A DNA stretch of 64,000 nt from Symbiodinium natans (GCA_905221605.1 CAJNDS010000370.1:91587-155586); one strand, 5' to 3'; counted from the first letter of the stretch, positions 37,601 through 49,038 are shown. Made by a program: numbers and translations. Notes: generated by a model not told the origin, from the letters alone.

Positions 37601-40600
37601 TAAGACGATGGAAGAGCCTCGTGAAGAAAAGAAATCAGACTAGAGATTGAAGGGGATGTCATACTCAATCTGAGTTGCTGGAAGAGGTCTGCAATTCGCA
37701 AGTCCACAAAGCACGAACTCTGTCCGAACCAAAGATTTACCTGAATGGCTCAACACACTGCAAAACAACCGCTCAACAATGGCCCCGGCTTCGTAAACCT
37801 GAAGAACAGAAACTAAGAATACGTAGCGCCATGTAGCGGCAGTGGACCAGCAAACCCGGGCCAAAACCCTGCAGTAACGGGCCTCCCTCACTTCTAAAGC
37901 CTGCCAGCTCGGGGCAGGCTTAGGGAGTTGCTGGGAGAAATTGCAAACGCAGGTGCACACGGAGTTCAACAAGATGATGGAAAATATATCCAGTACTACA
38001 TTTACATCTACATTTACTAAACATGTGCGCGGAAAGGGATTGCAACAGATGCAACAGCAGATGGCAAGGTTGTCAGCGGCTGTGCCAGCTTCACGGCTCC
38101 AATGGTCTGGGACTCAAGCTGCTGCAGGCTTCCCGACCCTCAACGGCAAAAACCTTCTCGAAAAATGCAGTGTGCCAAATTATCATGACGAGAAATACAA
38201 GCACGAAAGTCACTACTGCAGATTACAGCACGATCTTGACCAGCACAAGTTTCATTCAAAGGCACACCAGCGCAACTCCAAAGCCCGATTCCTGGTAGCT
38301 TCAGGCCGGTATGCCAATCTGACAAACGCCAAGGATCAGAATCCGTCAGAGCGAAAAGGTACAGCGCAACAAAGCTTACATCAAGATCTCACACATGAGA
38401 AGGCCGAGGAAAGCAAATATGCGACCGAACGCCTAGCGCCAAACATCAAACCCTCAGCACAGGTGCGTAGTGCGAGTTCTTGACAGAATGATGTGTTTCT
38501 GGCTGCGCTGTGGAGCAGATGACTTCTGTCGCTTCTTGCGAATGTGGGCCAATGAGCTGCTGATGATTGCTTGACAGCAGGCAAGAAGTACTCATTCAAG
38601 CAAGGTAAGCTGTTCCATGGGTGCTACTAACTCACTACACGAGCCCTGAGTGCACCATGCACGAGTTGCATCATGGATGGATGCATCCTGCATTCGAATC
38701 CTGTCCGAGCCCTGCCAGCCTTGGAGTTGTCTTCAGGGACAATTCCCAGCAGGTCGTTGGGGTCGAAAAGTGGGGACTCCGGCTCCACCTCCCGGTGATC
38801 ATCGCCGGTGCTTAGGAGCTCTCCCGCGCTTTAAAGAGCGGTGTCAAAACTTGACCTGGCATCATTTCGAGGGCTTAGGATTCTTAGGGTGGCAACGACA
38901 AAGAACTTGCGAGCCCTTGGGCATCCAAACGCTTGCTACTGAACTTTTTCGACGCCTCTGGGTGCTTCGGATGCGTCGGTTCACCAACATGCGCCAGCAC
39001 CTGAGGGCCAGGAGCGAGTACGGCACACGATGTTACGGCAGTCATTGGCACCACGTATTCGGAAGCCGAACCGCTCCAGATCAAAGGTTTCTAGATCTAC
39101 GCTACCGGAGGGCGAGCCTATTCCTTCTAGATAGTTTAGGCTGATTGAATTGAGAACCACGCGACCCACTAAGCAGTTCTGGGTGTCACCCTGATACGGC
39201 AGACTTTGGACTGTCCGCGCACGTCGCACCTCACGGCAGATCGCCAAGGCCTGAGCCAAGCGCAAAGAGCCCCTGGCTCATCTGCAAAAGCATGGCAAGC
39301 TGCAGTCATGCGCCGGTCATGCGCCAGGCCTTCTACTCAGGACGCAGCTCCCAAACCCTAAACCCTACCCCAAACCCTAAACCCTAAATCCTAAACCCCA
39401 AACCCTAAACCCCAAACCCTAAACCTGTCATGGGATGCTGCCTGCGGCTCGTTCTCCGCGTAGTGGTCTGCGACTCCAGACTTGGAGGTGTGCACATCGG
39501 CACCCCCGAGCTCCTCTGAAAGATCCCAAAGGGGGCCCAAAACGGGGCCCAAAAGGGGGCCCAAAAGGGGCCCCAAAAGGGGGCCAAAAGGGGCTATAAG
39601 GGGCTATAAGGATGGGCTTGCTGTAAGGTAGCTGGTCGAAACTACCAGAGCATGGGATGTTGGCACTTCGCCATTCCGAAGGAGCAACCACCAAAAGCAA
39701 GGGCTCGGGAGCCTCGGCGGAAACCACTTCGCCAGTGGAGGCCTTTACCAGGGGTGGCCCACCCAAGAAGATGGTGCCATTGCCTGCGGCTTAGTGAGAT
39801 TGGAATCATCGGCGCCTGAGGCGTCTACATCCTAGTCTAGGGAATTTTCTGTCAAGGTCAACCCCGGCGAGCTTTTTGACAGACTGCGAACCCCCCCTTG
39901 CCGAAGTAGGCGAAGCGTCAGGACCAGGGGGCATTTTGGGCCGGAGAGGACGGTCTTCATTTGGGTTCTGCATCGTGGCTGGCTAGAGGTTCAGCGATTC
40001 GGGAATCCGATGATTCCGCCATGAAGCTGAGACGCGACGCACAGCGCCACGAACACACCAAAGGATCAGAAGGGCCGACGGTTAGCCAATAACAGCAGAA
40101 CAGCATGAGCACACTGAAGCCTCGATGAAAGCCTGCGCTTGCCGAATAGGATCATACTTGCAAGCAGTAAACCTGAAGCTTTGATGTTTCCCCGCGACGG
40201 CTTCGTGCACTTCTACGCAGGGCACGCAGCCCCCTGCGGTTGTGTCATGCGGTGTGTTTGCCATCTTGCGCATGCTGTTCAAAAGTCTCCGCATCATTCT
40301 GACCTCACGGCTTGAATCCCTACAGTACGCGCTTGGTATTCGTGATTTTTTGGATACGAAAACGATACCAAAACCAGTAATGACAAGCAGAAATCAAACT
40401 GTTGTGTTGCTGCAAGCCTTGGCTGAAGGTTTTGGCTTCGAGTGCCTGGAGATGTCTCCGATAAAATTGGTCAACTCAGAAAGTATATAGTCTACTGCCA
40501 AGCTGCCCTTGACAATGATGTTCTCATCTGACATTGCCTCAAAAGCAGCAGAAGCTTGTGGGAACTTGTGGACGCTGGAGGCGACACATCTGGTACAGCG

Positions 40601-43600
40601 GTCCCAGTCAGGATCCCACACTGCGGTCTGATAATTGAAGACATCTGAGTTTGCTTCAAGATCAACCAGGAAGGTGAGTGCTAGGCAAGTGCGCGCGTTC
40701 TAAGCCTCGAACAGAAGAAGCTTCTTCCCGTTTTTTACAGTACTTGGCATCCCAGGCACCGGCACATAGGCACCACCCGCGGTGCACGAGCCCAGGACAG
40801 CCGAGATCTGGGCGGAGCCATGGTTTGTATCATGCTTGCTCTTGCGAAAAGGCACACCTAATTGCCCCATCTTCTCTGCATGATTCTGCATGATCGCACT
40901 CCTTATTAATCCGAGCTCCTGTCTAATTTAACCCCCCATATTTAAAGAAATTTTTTTTGCCCGGATTCCCGCCGGAAGACTACTTTCCATTACGATGGAT
41001 TTCGCATGGGCCAAACCCTCCACATTTAAAGAAATTTTTTGGGGGGGTTGTCAAATTTTGAAACTCTGCCTTTCGGAAAGCTTTTTTCTTCTGCTAAGGC
41101 TGCACCTCTCGCCCTACGTTCTTATTGTTTTTTAATAGAGAAACCATACGGGGCCATGGTCCAACTATTGCGGAACCCTGCTTTCCTTGTTGTGGGGGCG
41201 GGGGAGGGGGGGGGGGGCCCCCCCACCAATTAAACAGGAGCTCGGATTAAACTGCAGCTGCTTTGCGCGTCAGTGACCACCAAGCTTCTGCTTCATTCCT
41301 GCTTCCTATAGCGAACACTTCTGCCAAGTCCAAGCAGCCTGCGGCAAGCCGCGGCGAGACATTTGCGCCTAGCACAGAAGGAAGGGTTAAAGTTCTGACA
41401 ATGCATGAAGTCTGTGTGAGAAACAGCCACGTGAGAGCGCAAAGCTAAGAGACAGTCGTCTGACAGCTCTTTGACGAAAAGACTCTAGGCCCGAAATGCA
41501 CCGTGTCAGCTTCTCAAGATGGCCAGAGCCTGGTTGTAGAAGATACGGCCAAAGTGCAGACGTCCGGGGAACACCTCAGGCTCCAGGGTGAAGAGCTTTG
41601 AGCTTTATTCATTGCTCTTGCCTTTGTGCTTTTCTCTTGCCTCCCCCGTGTCAGCCCGCACCTCGTCCTGCAGTGGAAGGTACGCGCCCCCGCTGTCGAC
41701 AAGGTAGACGCCTGGGCTTCGGGCTTCTCATAGAGACTCCGAGGTGCCCGTGGGTACCCTTAAATGCCCTCCTGAACTCTTCAAGCACCAAGGGCATCAA
41801 ATCCCATGGAGCTGCACAAGCCTGTGAACTCGGGCCCAGAAAAGTCTGAGACTTTGGAAGGTGACAGCGTGCGTACAGCCCTGTCGAGCCCGAGCCCCAG
41901 CAGCCACGAAGAATGTAGCAAAGTATAGCGTAGCCCCTCCAAAGCTTGCATTCAACGAAGTCGCACGGAAGGTTGTTCTCTCTGGCGATCTGCTGCGCCC
42001 GCAAGTGCTTGCTCACCGTCATGGGGTAGTAGGTGCCACCTGAGAGCACAAAAAGCGTGGAAGCCATGCCACACTGAAGGTCCCCACGCAGTCATGTCTA
42101 CTTCTACGAATCTTGAGCAGGGAGCAATAGCTTCAGCTAAGCATGGCACCAACTCCCTGCTCCCAGCCCAAGATTCCGAAATTTGAAGTTGAAAGCTGAA
42201 ACAAACGTGCGCGCAATGGAGCCTTTGACCGTAGCATCGTTTGCTACAAAGAGGACTTCCTTGCCATGCACCAGGCCGACGCCAGTAACAATACCTGTGT
42301 GGCCGAGGAGAAAAGAGAGGATCACCCGAGGCGAAATACATGTCTGTACTGCCGCAGAGCCGTGGATACCCGTTAGCATCTGTCTCTAGAAGCTAGCATA
42401 CCTTGGCACAGCACATGGTGGAACCATGGTCGACCCAACCCTTCCTCAGACAGGCCTGCAGAGTGCGCCATGCCATCGTAAAGGTCATTGGCTGCTAGGG
42501 CCTTAAAAAGTCCGAGTCGTCCATGCGAGCAAGCAAGGCAGACTGCGTCTGTAAGCCTCTGAGCTCTGGGCGGAGAATTCCAGAAAGTCCGTTCCCGGAT
42601 CCTAAGGCTGGGTCTACCATGCTTCAGGAGTTTACGAAGTCCGCCGAGCTTACCCAGAGCCAATTGAAGCCTGACTCGCTTGAGTTTCTTATCCTACCTC
42701 TAGACTCAAAGGCTTAAGGAGCAATGCAGGCATGCGGGGTGCTTCTGGCGAATCTTCGAAAAAAAACCCAGGCGCGTTTCAGCTTGGAGGTTGAATCAGA
42801 CCGCGATGGCCCCAACTCACACAGGAAGCAAGACCCGAAGCCCTAAAACACAAGCGTGGATCATCTTGCAATCATTCTTCACAGCTGGTAAACGCAAATT
42901 GCGACTGGCGTAGACCTTAAGCAAAAGTCGTCACCCTCCGACATGACGACTCGACCAAAAGGAAAAAGGATTTGTAAGCCAGGCAGCCTCGGACCTGTCA
43001 TCTAGACTATGGAAGAAGATACAAGTATCAAGGGTCACCCAGAGTGACCAAGTTGATGCTCACGTAGCGATGTCACTCATGCACGGCCAAAACCAAGATA
43101 GTGCAGAGGACACCCCTGAGCAAGGTGGGGAAGCAAGGTGCTGAGAGCTGAACAGCACCGACTGGGAAGTTTGCAAAGGCTGAGATGGAGCACAACGTGG
43201 AGTCGAATCGCTGCTGCATTTTGGTGTCCAGTTCGGCTCATCTGACCGCACATGACGACGCATGTTCCACAGAAAAGGGTGTTTCAGGGTGAAGATGCGA
43301 GCAGCTGTGCTCAAGCCAGTTTGAAGTACGCCGGCACGTGCACGTGCTTGCGGCCCGAAACCGACCGGACTGCGTGCGCGTGGCTACACCGATCTGTTCT
43401 TAAGACAAAAGCCGCATTGTGTGTGCACACTTGTGGCAAAACTGCACTTCGTGTCTCAGAAGCAGCACTTCTGTTGACTACTCATTCCAAGTCCTAGAAT
43501 GTCCTAAAGCTCCTCTGCACCCAGGCAGCACAGACGTAGCGTTAGACGCCCTTTTGCGATGGCTGCAAAGAAGACAAAGATGGACCACTAAGGTCTGGCA

Positions 43601-46600
43601 CTGGCATTTCGCCTCTATTTTGATTTGGCTGTAGTTCTGAAGACAGTAATAAAAGGATGCGAACATTGACCAACTCACCCAGGGACCCGGCCAGAATCGC
43701 CTTGATGCGCTCCCGTGGCAAGGCCTTGGGCTCAGAGCAAAACGCGACATCATCTCGGTCCGCTTCTTTGAGAATCAACTCCTGGAAAAAGATCACCGTC
43801 TAAGACTTCCCTTACCCATCAGGGATCTGGCCCCAAGCCACAGCTATCCACATGTACATCACATCCACAATCTTGTGAAGATCGCTTATGAGCACTTCAC
43901 TCGAACTCGAAGTGTAGGCTGATGACACAATAGGTGGAAGATGTCATGCCCCTGCCTTGCCACGGGCATGATGCTGCTCCACTGCCGTCTCGCCTGCACT
44001 GCGGAATCTGCGCCCCATTGAAGAACCAGCATCATGCAAGCTAACTTCTCATCCCACATTCAGTTCGGATGCGATGTTACCAGTAGCAGGCACAGCATCT
44101 ACATTCAATTCACAAGAGGAGCCCGTCCAGCCCCTCACCCCGTGCCTCCTCCAGCGTATACAACCTCCAGGCGCTTGTTGAGCTCATCCTTGGCTTCCGC
44201 TGTCATGCTGCAGAAGTGGGTAGCGCTGACTATAGCCTTTCCCTCCCTCCCAGTGGACAAGCGTGAACAACAATTCTTGCACTCTGGATGATTGGGCGAC
44301 TTGAACAAAAGATGTCACCAACCGCTACTTTCGGCACTTGGAAATCCTTCTTTGATCGTAGAGGCAGCTGCCAGATGGATGGCAAAACACTTTCGGGATG
44401 GCCGGTCAAGTACGAACGTCGACAGCCACCTGTTCCCGCAATTAAATCTGCCAACCCGAATCAATGTCCAAGGAAGCCGACGAAAACGCACCCACCAAGC
44501 CACACCCCCAATAAAACAAAACCGTAAATATCCCTGCACTGTCCTTGTCCACATCTCATGGATAAGCGACTTGTCGAGACATGAAACTGCCCTAGAATAA
44601 GACGATGTTTCGCGCAATGGTTGTCGGCATCTTCGAACCCTTGGTTTCTCTGCTGCTGGCTTGGAAAGGGTAATTCACGAGTGGCGGAAATAACTTTGAG
44701 AAATAGATGACGTCTGTATCTACATTGTGCACATGCTTACTGACTGATAGTTGATTTTAACATTTGTGTTGCCATACGAACAACCATAGTTTTGGTGTGC
44801 TTTCATATGAAAAACCATGGTTTGGTGTGCATATGAAAACGACATTTTTTGTGCTGTGCTGAGCTACACATCGCGTTCTGCCCGCAGGCCCGTGCATACG
44901 AAAAACCATACCTTTGGTGTGTGTTTCGTACGACAGACCATAATGTTGGTGTGTTTTCATGCGAAGAACCACAGTTTTTGCGCTGTGCAGAGCTACCCAT
45001 CGAGCTGTTGTCATACGAATAGCATAGGCCTCCCCCAACCTCCCCTCTTTTTCTTAAGTCGTACAAGCTTGCTTCGGGGCTTAAGGGCCCAACATGCTTC
45101 GGGGGGGGGGGGGGGGTCAGCCCCCCTCATTATGCAAACACAAGGCTCGCGTCAGAGGTTTCGAAACGATGCGTATGCTCTGAAGCTTGCACGGCTTTAA
45201 AAAAGAGAGAGGGGTTGAGGGGGGGGGGCGTAGCCCCCCCCATTTGCAAACTTTGAATTGCTAGTATCTTCCAATATCTACACTCACCACCTACATTCCT
45301 TCCTTCATTCCTTCCTTCCTTCCCTGCTTTCCTATAAAAATAAAGATCAGTTTGACATTTGAAGTTGCCCAAAAAGAGAGCCTGCAAAAAATCGCCTTCC
45401 TCACCGCTTTGGGTGACCCATCCAGGCACGCCTTCACAAATTGAGGTCTCCCATGAGCCTACGCATCGCTGGGCGCAACTTGCTCGCAGCAAGTACTGCA
45501 ACACAACTTGAAGGGGGTTTAGGGTTTTGAGTTTAGGGTTTAGGGTTTAGGGCCTAGGGTTTAAAGTTTAGGATTTATGGGCAAGGAAAAGCGCTCTTAG
45601 ATGGGATGATGGGCAATTGGAAGCAAGAAAAAAGCATGTAGACACGGTCTGAGAAGTCTTAGCTCAAGCCCTCAGTTCACAAGAGCGGGAACCTTCTCGC
45701 TTAGAGAGCTGGCCATTCGCAGCCCAATCGAAACAGAACTCCCGCCCTGGAAAAACCCAAGCAAGTCCCAGAATCCAGCAGGGCGGTGTGGTGCGCTTTC
45801 CGCTTGAGGAAGGTCTGGCCAAGAGCAGCGGGTGTGTAACTAGCGCAGAAGGTCTTTATCTTTGCAGCTTGGGAAGGCGCCGACTCATGAGCCCAAGATG
45901 AGGGTTGTGTTGGATTGTGCGCAGGAAGCTGCCGAGATTCTCTCTAAACATGCCTACGGACTGAGGCCACGCCTCCCCCGAATGAACCAGAAGTCAGGCA
46001 ACCCTTAAATCCAGAAGGGCGGCGAACCATGCATCGAGACCAAACTTGCCAACGAAACAGCGTCACACTGTATGTACAAAGCCACTCCACAAATCCAAAA
46101 AGAAAAGCTGACCTTCCACAGAATCCCGCTGTTTTGATTTTGAGTATGTAAACCCATACACAACCTGCCCATGCAGCACGGACAACGTCGCAACCCGCGC
46201 TGGTGTCCTCGTCGCTGTGGCGTGGAGCAGGCAACCGGATGCTGCTGGATGTCGGGCCCTGGCACGGCTTGACACCTCAGACTCAGACACGTGCTTGCCG
46301 CATCTTGCTGCGCATGTAACCATACGTAATCCTTTCACCTGTTTTTCGCTTCGGGCCTGGGCAAATTAAAGCATTCGGTCCTTCGACTCCCCACAAACTC
46401 AAGCCGTCTGGGTAGAAGCTGACCGTACATCCAGCGTTCACGAAGCCCATCATCCTCACCCTGAACCTACGCAAGTTGACGGACATTGTAGCTGGGGGAC
46501 TGGCCGCTGCAGGAAAAGTCTACAGAGATTCCGGCACTCTAGGGCTAGGGGTTACTGTGTGCCATGTGCAGGATTCTCCGGGGGTGGGCAGATGGCCCAC

Positions 46601-46920
46601 TGCCCTCCCCAGAAGAAAATCGAAACAGAATCAAAATGCGCGGCCGTGCACGTCACACAAAAAACTTACGCGAACTTCTGCGTGGCCAATGGCCAGAAGC
46701 ATTCCGAAAGCTTAGAAAAGCAATAGCTTAAAGGCCCCACAACCCCAAGTCCCAAGGTTTCCAGAGCACAGCCGGGACCGCAGAAAACAGCAACCCATGC
46801 ACACCCAGTGCCACCTACGCCACCCTAATGCGAGTTATTCTGGCACAGGGGGGCTGGCTAAGCAGAGGGAGGATTTTCGCCGGTTTTCCACAAGTTTCTG
46901 CAGATCTCCGGTTGCGTTGC
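31635..46920 (-). CDS. MCCC2: Carboxyltransferase, methylcrotonoyl-CoA carboxylase beta type (34 exons)
   Basis: Exons, minus strand: 46881-46920 (tentative), 44146-44207, 43956-43993, 43692-43724, 42572-42601, 42456-42501, 42223-42294, 41965-42039, 41662-41711, 41530-41574, 41339-41368, 40760-40807, 40507-40537, 39713-39783, 39442-39513, 39230-39250, 38956-39000, 38720-38788, 37883-37900, 37419-37468, 37127-37179, 36461-36498, 36251-36306, 35753-35789, 35407-35480, 35194-35241, 34452-34501, 33966-34021, 33779-33822, 32320-32366, 32147-32193, 31861-31906, 31793-31802 (tentative), 31635-31686. They join in phase to about 533 residues. Family signatures in order: GGTYYPMTVSKHLRAQ, YLVDSGGAYLP, GSCTAGGAYVP, FLGGPPLVKASTGE, DPNDLLGIV, VDGSRFHEFK, IVANNGILFGES, FLQNITGFMVG, GAGNYGM, FMWPNARIGVMGG, RLWDDGII and FGVFRM before TGA. 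This subunit carries out the carboxyl transfer step from biotin to the acyl-CoA; methylcrotonyl-CoA (leucine breakdown) is the family substrate. All core motifs are intact. The 5' end is unresolved: the first exon starts mid-codon, so this may continue from the biotin carboxylase gene upstream. Confidence 0.96.
32617..32705 (-). repeat. Dispersed GGTACC-family element in a carboxylase intron
   Basis: Reverse orientation copy: GGGAATCCTACTATTT, then GGGGGTCCC, then TTTTCGTAAACC. It lies in the intron between exons 33779-33822 and 32320-32366. Confidence 0.75.
32747..33107. repeat. Tandem array, about 62-63 bp unit, about six diverged copies
   Basis: The units share the order TTTCCG-GCCCC, GGGAATCCC, TTTCCGCGGTACTGC, then TTTGCACCGTAAAAGCC. 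Anchors recur at about 32809, 32872, 32934, 32982 and 33044. The unit length is near a multiple of three, so several frames stay open on both strands; those frames are not genes. The array lies in the same intron as the element at 32617-32705. Confidence 0.85.
35098..35181. repeat. CCCTAAA tract in carboxylase intron
   Basis: About eleven units with one CCCTAGA and one poly-A slip. It ends 13 bp from the exon at 35194-35241. Confidence 0.95.
35310..35360. repeat. TTTAGGG tract in the GA-AG intron
   Basis: About seven units inside the intron 35242-35406, in the opposite orientation to the tract at 35098-35181. Confidence 0.95.
35512..35539. repeat. CCCTAAA tract in carboxylase intron
   Basis: About four units, 32 bp upstream (gene sense) of the exon at 35407-35480. 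Confidence 0.95.
35926..35948. repeat. Poly-G run
   Basis: 23 consecutive G within the intron between exons 36251-36306 and 35753-35789. Confidence 0.98.
36336..36414. repeat. TTTAGGG tract in carboxylase intron
   Basis: About eleven units with two variants, between exons 36461-36498 and 36251-36306. Confidence 0.95.
39230..39250 (-). CDS. MCCC2: 21-nt microexon of the carboxyltransferase
   Basis: This exon encodes ALAICRE, joining EPQ at the end of exon 39442-39513 to VLAHVGEP at the start of exon 38956-39000. That reproduces the family's 'HALxxxRxVVxxL' helix without a gap. It is bounded by an AG acceptor followed by G and a GT donor. A second microexon of 18 nt (37883-37900, ALEVRE) supplies the 'xFDVRE' segment. 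Confidence 0.88.
39353..39426. repeat. CCCTAAA tract in carboxylase intron
   Basis: About ten units with CCCCAAA and CCTAAAT variants, starting just downstream (gene sense) of exon 39442-39513. Confidence 0.95.
39531..39612. repeat. Minisatellite, unit GGGGGCCCAAAA
   Basis: Six to seven copies of 11-12 bp, with the last ones decaying to GGGGCTATAA. It lies immediately upstream (gene sense) of exon 39442-39513. The Gly/Pro/Leu/Trp repeat frames on the minus strand here are artefacts. Confidence 0.93.
40906..41250. mobile_element. MITE-like element with 23-bp terminal inverted repeats
   Basis: The left end TTAATCCGAGCTCCTGTCTA and the inverse of the right end (41228-41250) match at 22 of 23 positions. 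The 345-bp element has no coding capacity. The ends fit either a palindromic TTAA target (piggyBac-like) or a TA target duplication (Tc1/mariner-like) flanking TCCGAG or ATCCGAG termini. Internally it repeats a CATATTTAAAGAAATTTTTT motif (about 40937 and 41019) and holds G and C runs near its right end. It sits within one intron (between exons 41339-41368 and 40760-40807) and leaves the splice sites untouched. Confidence 0.85.
44757..45030. repeat. Diverged tandem repeat, unit containing CATACGAAAAACCATAG..TTTGGTGTG
   Basis: About six degenerate copies of 40-60 bp share the order CAT(A)(C/T)GAA, (A)ACCA(T/C)AG, then TTGGTGTG. A second motif, GTGCTGTGC(T)GAGCTAC, appears twice (44850, 44979). 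It is intronic or upstream of exon 44146-44207. Confidence 0.8.
45103..45240. repeat. Poly-G runs with flanking CCCCCC, potential hairpins
   Basis: G runs at about 45102-45117 and 45220-45229 are each followed within a few bases by C runs (AGCCCCC), so each can fold into a small G:C stem. Confidence 0.7.
45508..45580. repeat. TTTAGGG tract, degenerate
   Basis: About ten units, several altered (TTTGAGT, CCTAGGG, TTAAAGT), between exons 46881-46920 and 44146-44207. Confidence 0.9.
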
Positions 46921-47170
46921 CTTGTGGAGAACTTAGTGTTGCGCGGCACTGCAGTGACCCTGCTGTCATCACATAGTCTCCGATGGGGATGGGAGAGTGC
47001 GTGTCTGGTTGCATGTTCTTTGCAGATGTTGTGGAGCTCATGCACAGAGGCCTGCCGGCACAAGATGCTGAATTGTGTCAAACCAAGGCTGCTGCCATCT
47101 TCCTTGCCGTACCACACGGAAGTTGCATCTGCCATCGCTGACCCCACGAGTCGCCTGTGCTCAAGCCACA

Positions 47171-47247
47171 TGCGGGTTTCCTATAAGGGAATCCTACTAT
47201 TTGGGGTCTACTATAGGGGCCCCGTGCTTTCGTAAACTCCCCACATT
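47171..47247 (-). repeat. Dispersed GGTACC-family element, reverse copy
   Basis: GGGAATCCTACTATTTGGGG, then TCTACTATAGGGGCCCC, then TTTCGTAAAC. This is the reverse complement order of the copy 500 bp away at 47739-47826. Confidence 0.85.
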
Positions 47248-47738
47248 CAAGGACAGAGCAACTTCCAACCTGGGGCAAAGCCTCACAGCAACTGTCACTC
47301 GACATAGGCGAAGTGGTGAAGTGGCGACAATCGGATCCGTTTTCTCAAGCACGCGCCCACATGCTCACCGATCTTCGCTTTTGGCATGCCTCCTATGCCG
47401 CAAATAAGTGGTGGGAACAACAGGCATTCACGTTCCTTTTCAGGGTGTGGGTATTGTTTCAAGCAGTGGGACGTGGCAGGCACTTGCACATGGTACAACT
47501 CAGGCTTGGGACATTCTACTTGGCCTTGCCTTCTGTTGAAAGGTTTCTGTTGTCCGCCTTTCCACAAGTCAGGTGCTGAGGTTTGCTGTCACACGCTGAT
47601 GTCCAGGTGGAGATTCGCATCAGGCTGAAAAATGTTATCAAGAACCTTAAGAGGCCCTGAACACAGTAGCAATGGGGAAACCATGTTGCAGGGCTGATGC
47701 AGGGGGGGCTCAGGGTCTGTGTGGACAGCACGACATGG

Positions 47739-47826
47739 GGGTTTACGACAATAAGGGACCCCCTAATATAGACCCCCAAAGAGTAGGATTCCCCTGTAAT
47801 AATAGGGACCCCAGTAAGGTACCCCC
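47739..47826 (+). repeat. Dispersed GGTACC-family element, best copy
   Basis: Order of blocks: GTTTACGACAATAAGGGACC, CCCTAATATAGACCCCC, AGAGTAGGATTCCCC, TAATAATAGGGACCCCAG, TAAGGTACCCC. It has no open frame. At least five related copies occur in the window, in both orientations. Confidence 0.85.
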
Positions 47827-48984
47827 TCATCTCAAAAAAAAGAAAAGACCTTTGCGATCGGTTGCTGGCCCAGTTGCACACGGCTCGCGGATGCCATAGC
47901 CGCCGTCTCGGCAGCAGCACCTTCGCCATCCTCTCGCACTGCGAGAAAGCCGCGAGGGGGGCTTTATGTTGAGGTGGTGGCATCTTCGGGTTGCTGGCTA
48001 CCATTTGCTTAAGAGAGGTCTAAAGAATTAAAAAAACAATAAGAATCCATATATTACCCTTATGAGGAAGAGTATTTTCTATTTTTTGGGGGGGGGTTCT
48101 TCAGCAATTACTGGCTGAATGTTGCCCGCAAGGCTGTTGTGATCTTCATGACTTGCCTCTTACATCGTGAAAGGGCTTGCAGGTTGTGTTGCAAAAGTAC
48201 CAAAGGGTTGGAAGGTGTAAGAAAGGGGTTTCAGCAACCTGCAAGGTGCGAAGCAATATTGCCACTACAGGGAACCTAGGTTTGCATAGGCATTCACCAG
48301 CTTCATTTGACCAGCAATTTAAGAAGGCCCGAGCTTCCTCCGAAGGATATCCACCATGCATCGGGGCAAATTGTCACAGTGAAGGCTCCCAGTTTGAAAT
48401 TTGAAGGCACGAGATCTCCCACAACAGGATGTCCTCAGGAACCAGAGCATCCAAAACCTCGGCGAGCGTTGATTTTTGCGGAATGTGATACGAGCCACAA
48501 CCCCTGCATTAATCCACAGTAATCCCACACCTCCCCTCCGGCAGCAGAAGCTGCAGAGTCACACCTGACCCCTGAGATCTCTTCTCTAAAAGCAGTCTCC
48601 CAACAGCAGACTCCCATGAGAGACCGTGAGAGACCCCCTCTCTCGAGCCAAGGGGCAACCAAATCCTGGCCTGCACTGACTGTCTGGTTCGCGACCGCGG
48701 AAACACTTAGCACCTGAGAGCACCCCGTCCTTCTTGTGCAGACAAGCAACCGTCAAACAAGACCGTGCTTGTGGGCCAACTCTGCCCTGTTTCGCGTTTA
48801 CTGCCCAACAAAAACACTTTCTTGCCGTGAGGAGAATTCAGAGACTTCAAGATGTCAACGAGGCGCCTTTCCAGCATGCGGGGACCGGACCTGGCCGACG
48901 TCACATTGGCTCAATCAGCTTTGCATAGCTTTGCCCTTTGACAGTGTGTGGAGCGGAGCAGGGAGGAGCTAAACCGCAAGTCGC

Positions 48985-49038
48985 CTCGGTTTCCAGCTTC
49001 ATGGCCGAGAGCAAGACCAGCAGCTGTCCCTCCTCGAC
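48985..49038 (-). CDS. Biotin-attachment exon of the carboxylase
   Basis: An 18-codon exon reading [17 protein letters not shown]. The A-M-K tripeptide with preceding hydrophobic strand is the biotinyl/lipoyl domain hairpin; the acceptor lysine codon is at 48997-48999. Acceptor AG followed by G, donor GC. The flanking halves of the roughly 70-residue domain are in exons I did not find. Confidence 0.9.
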
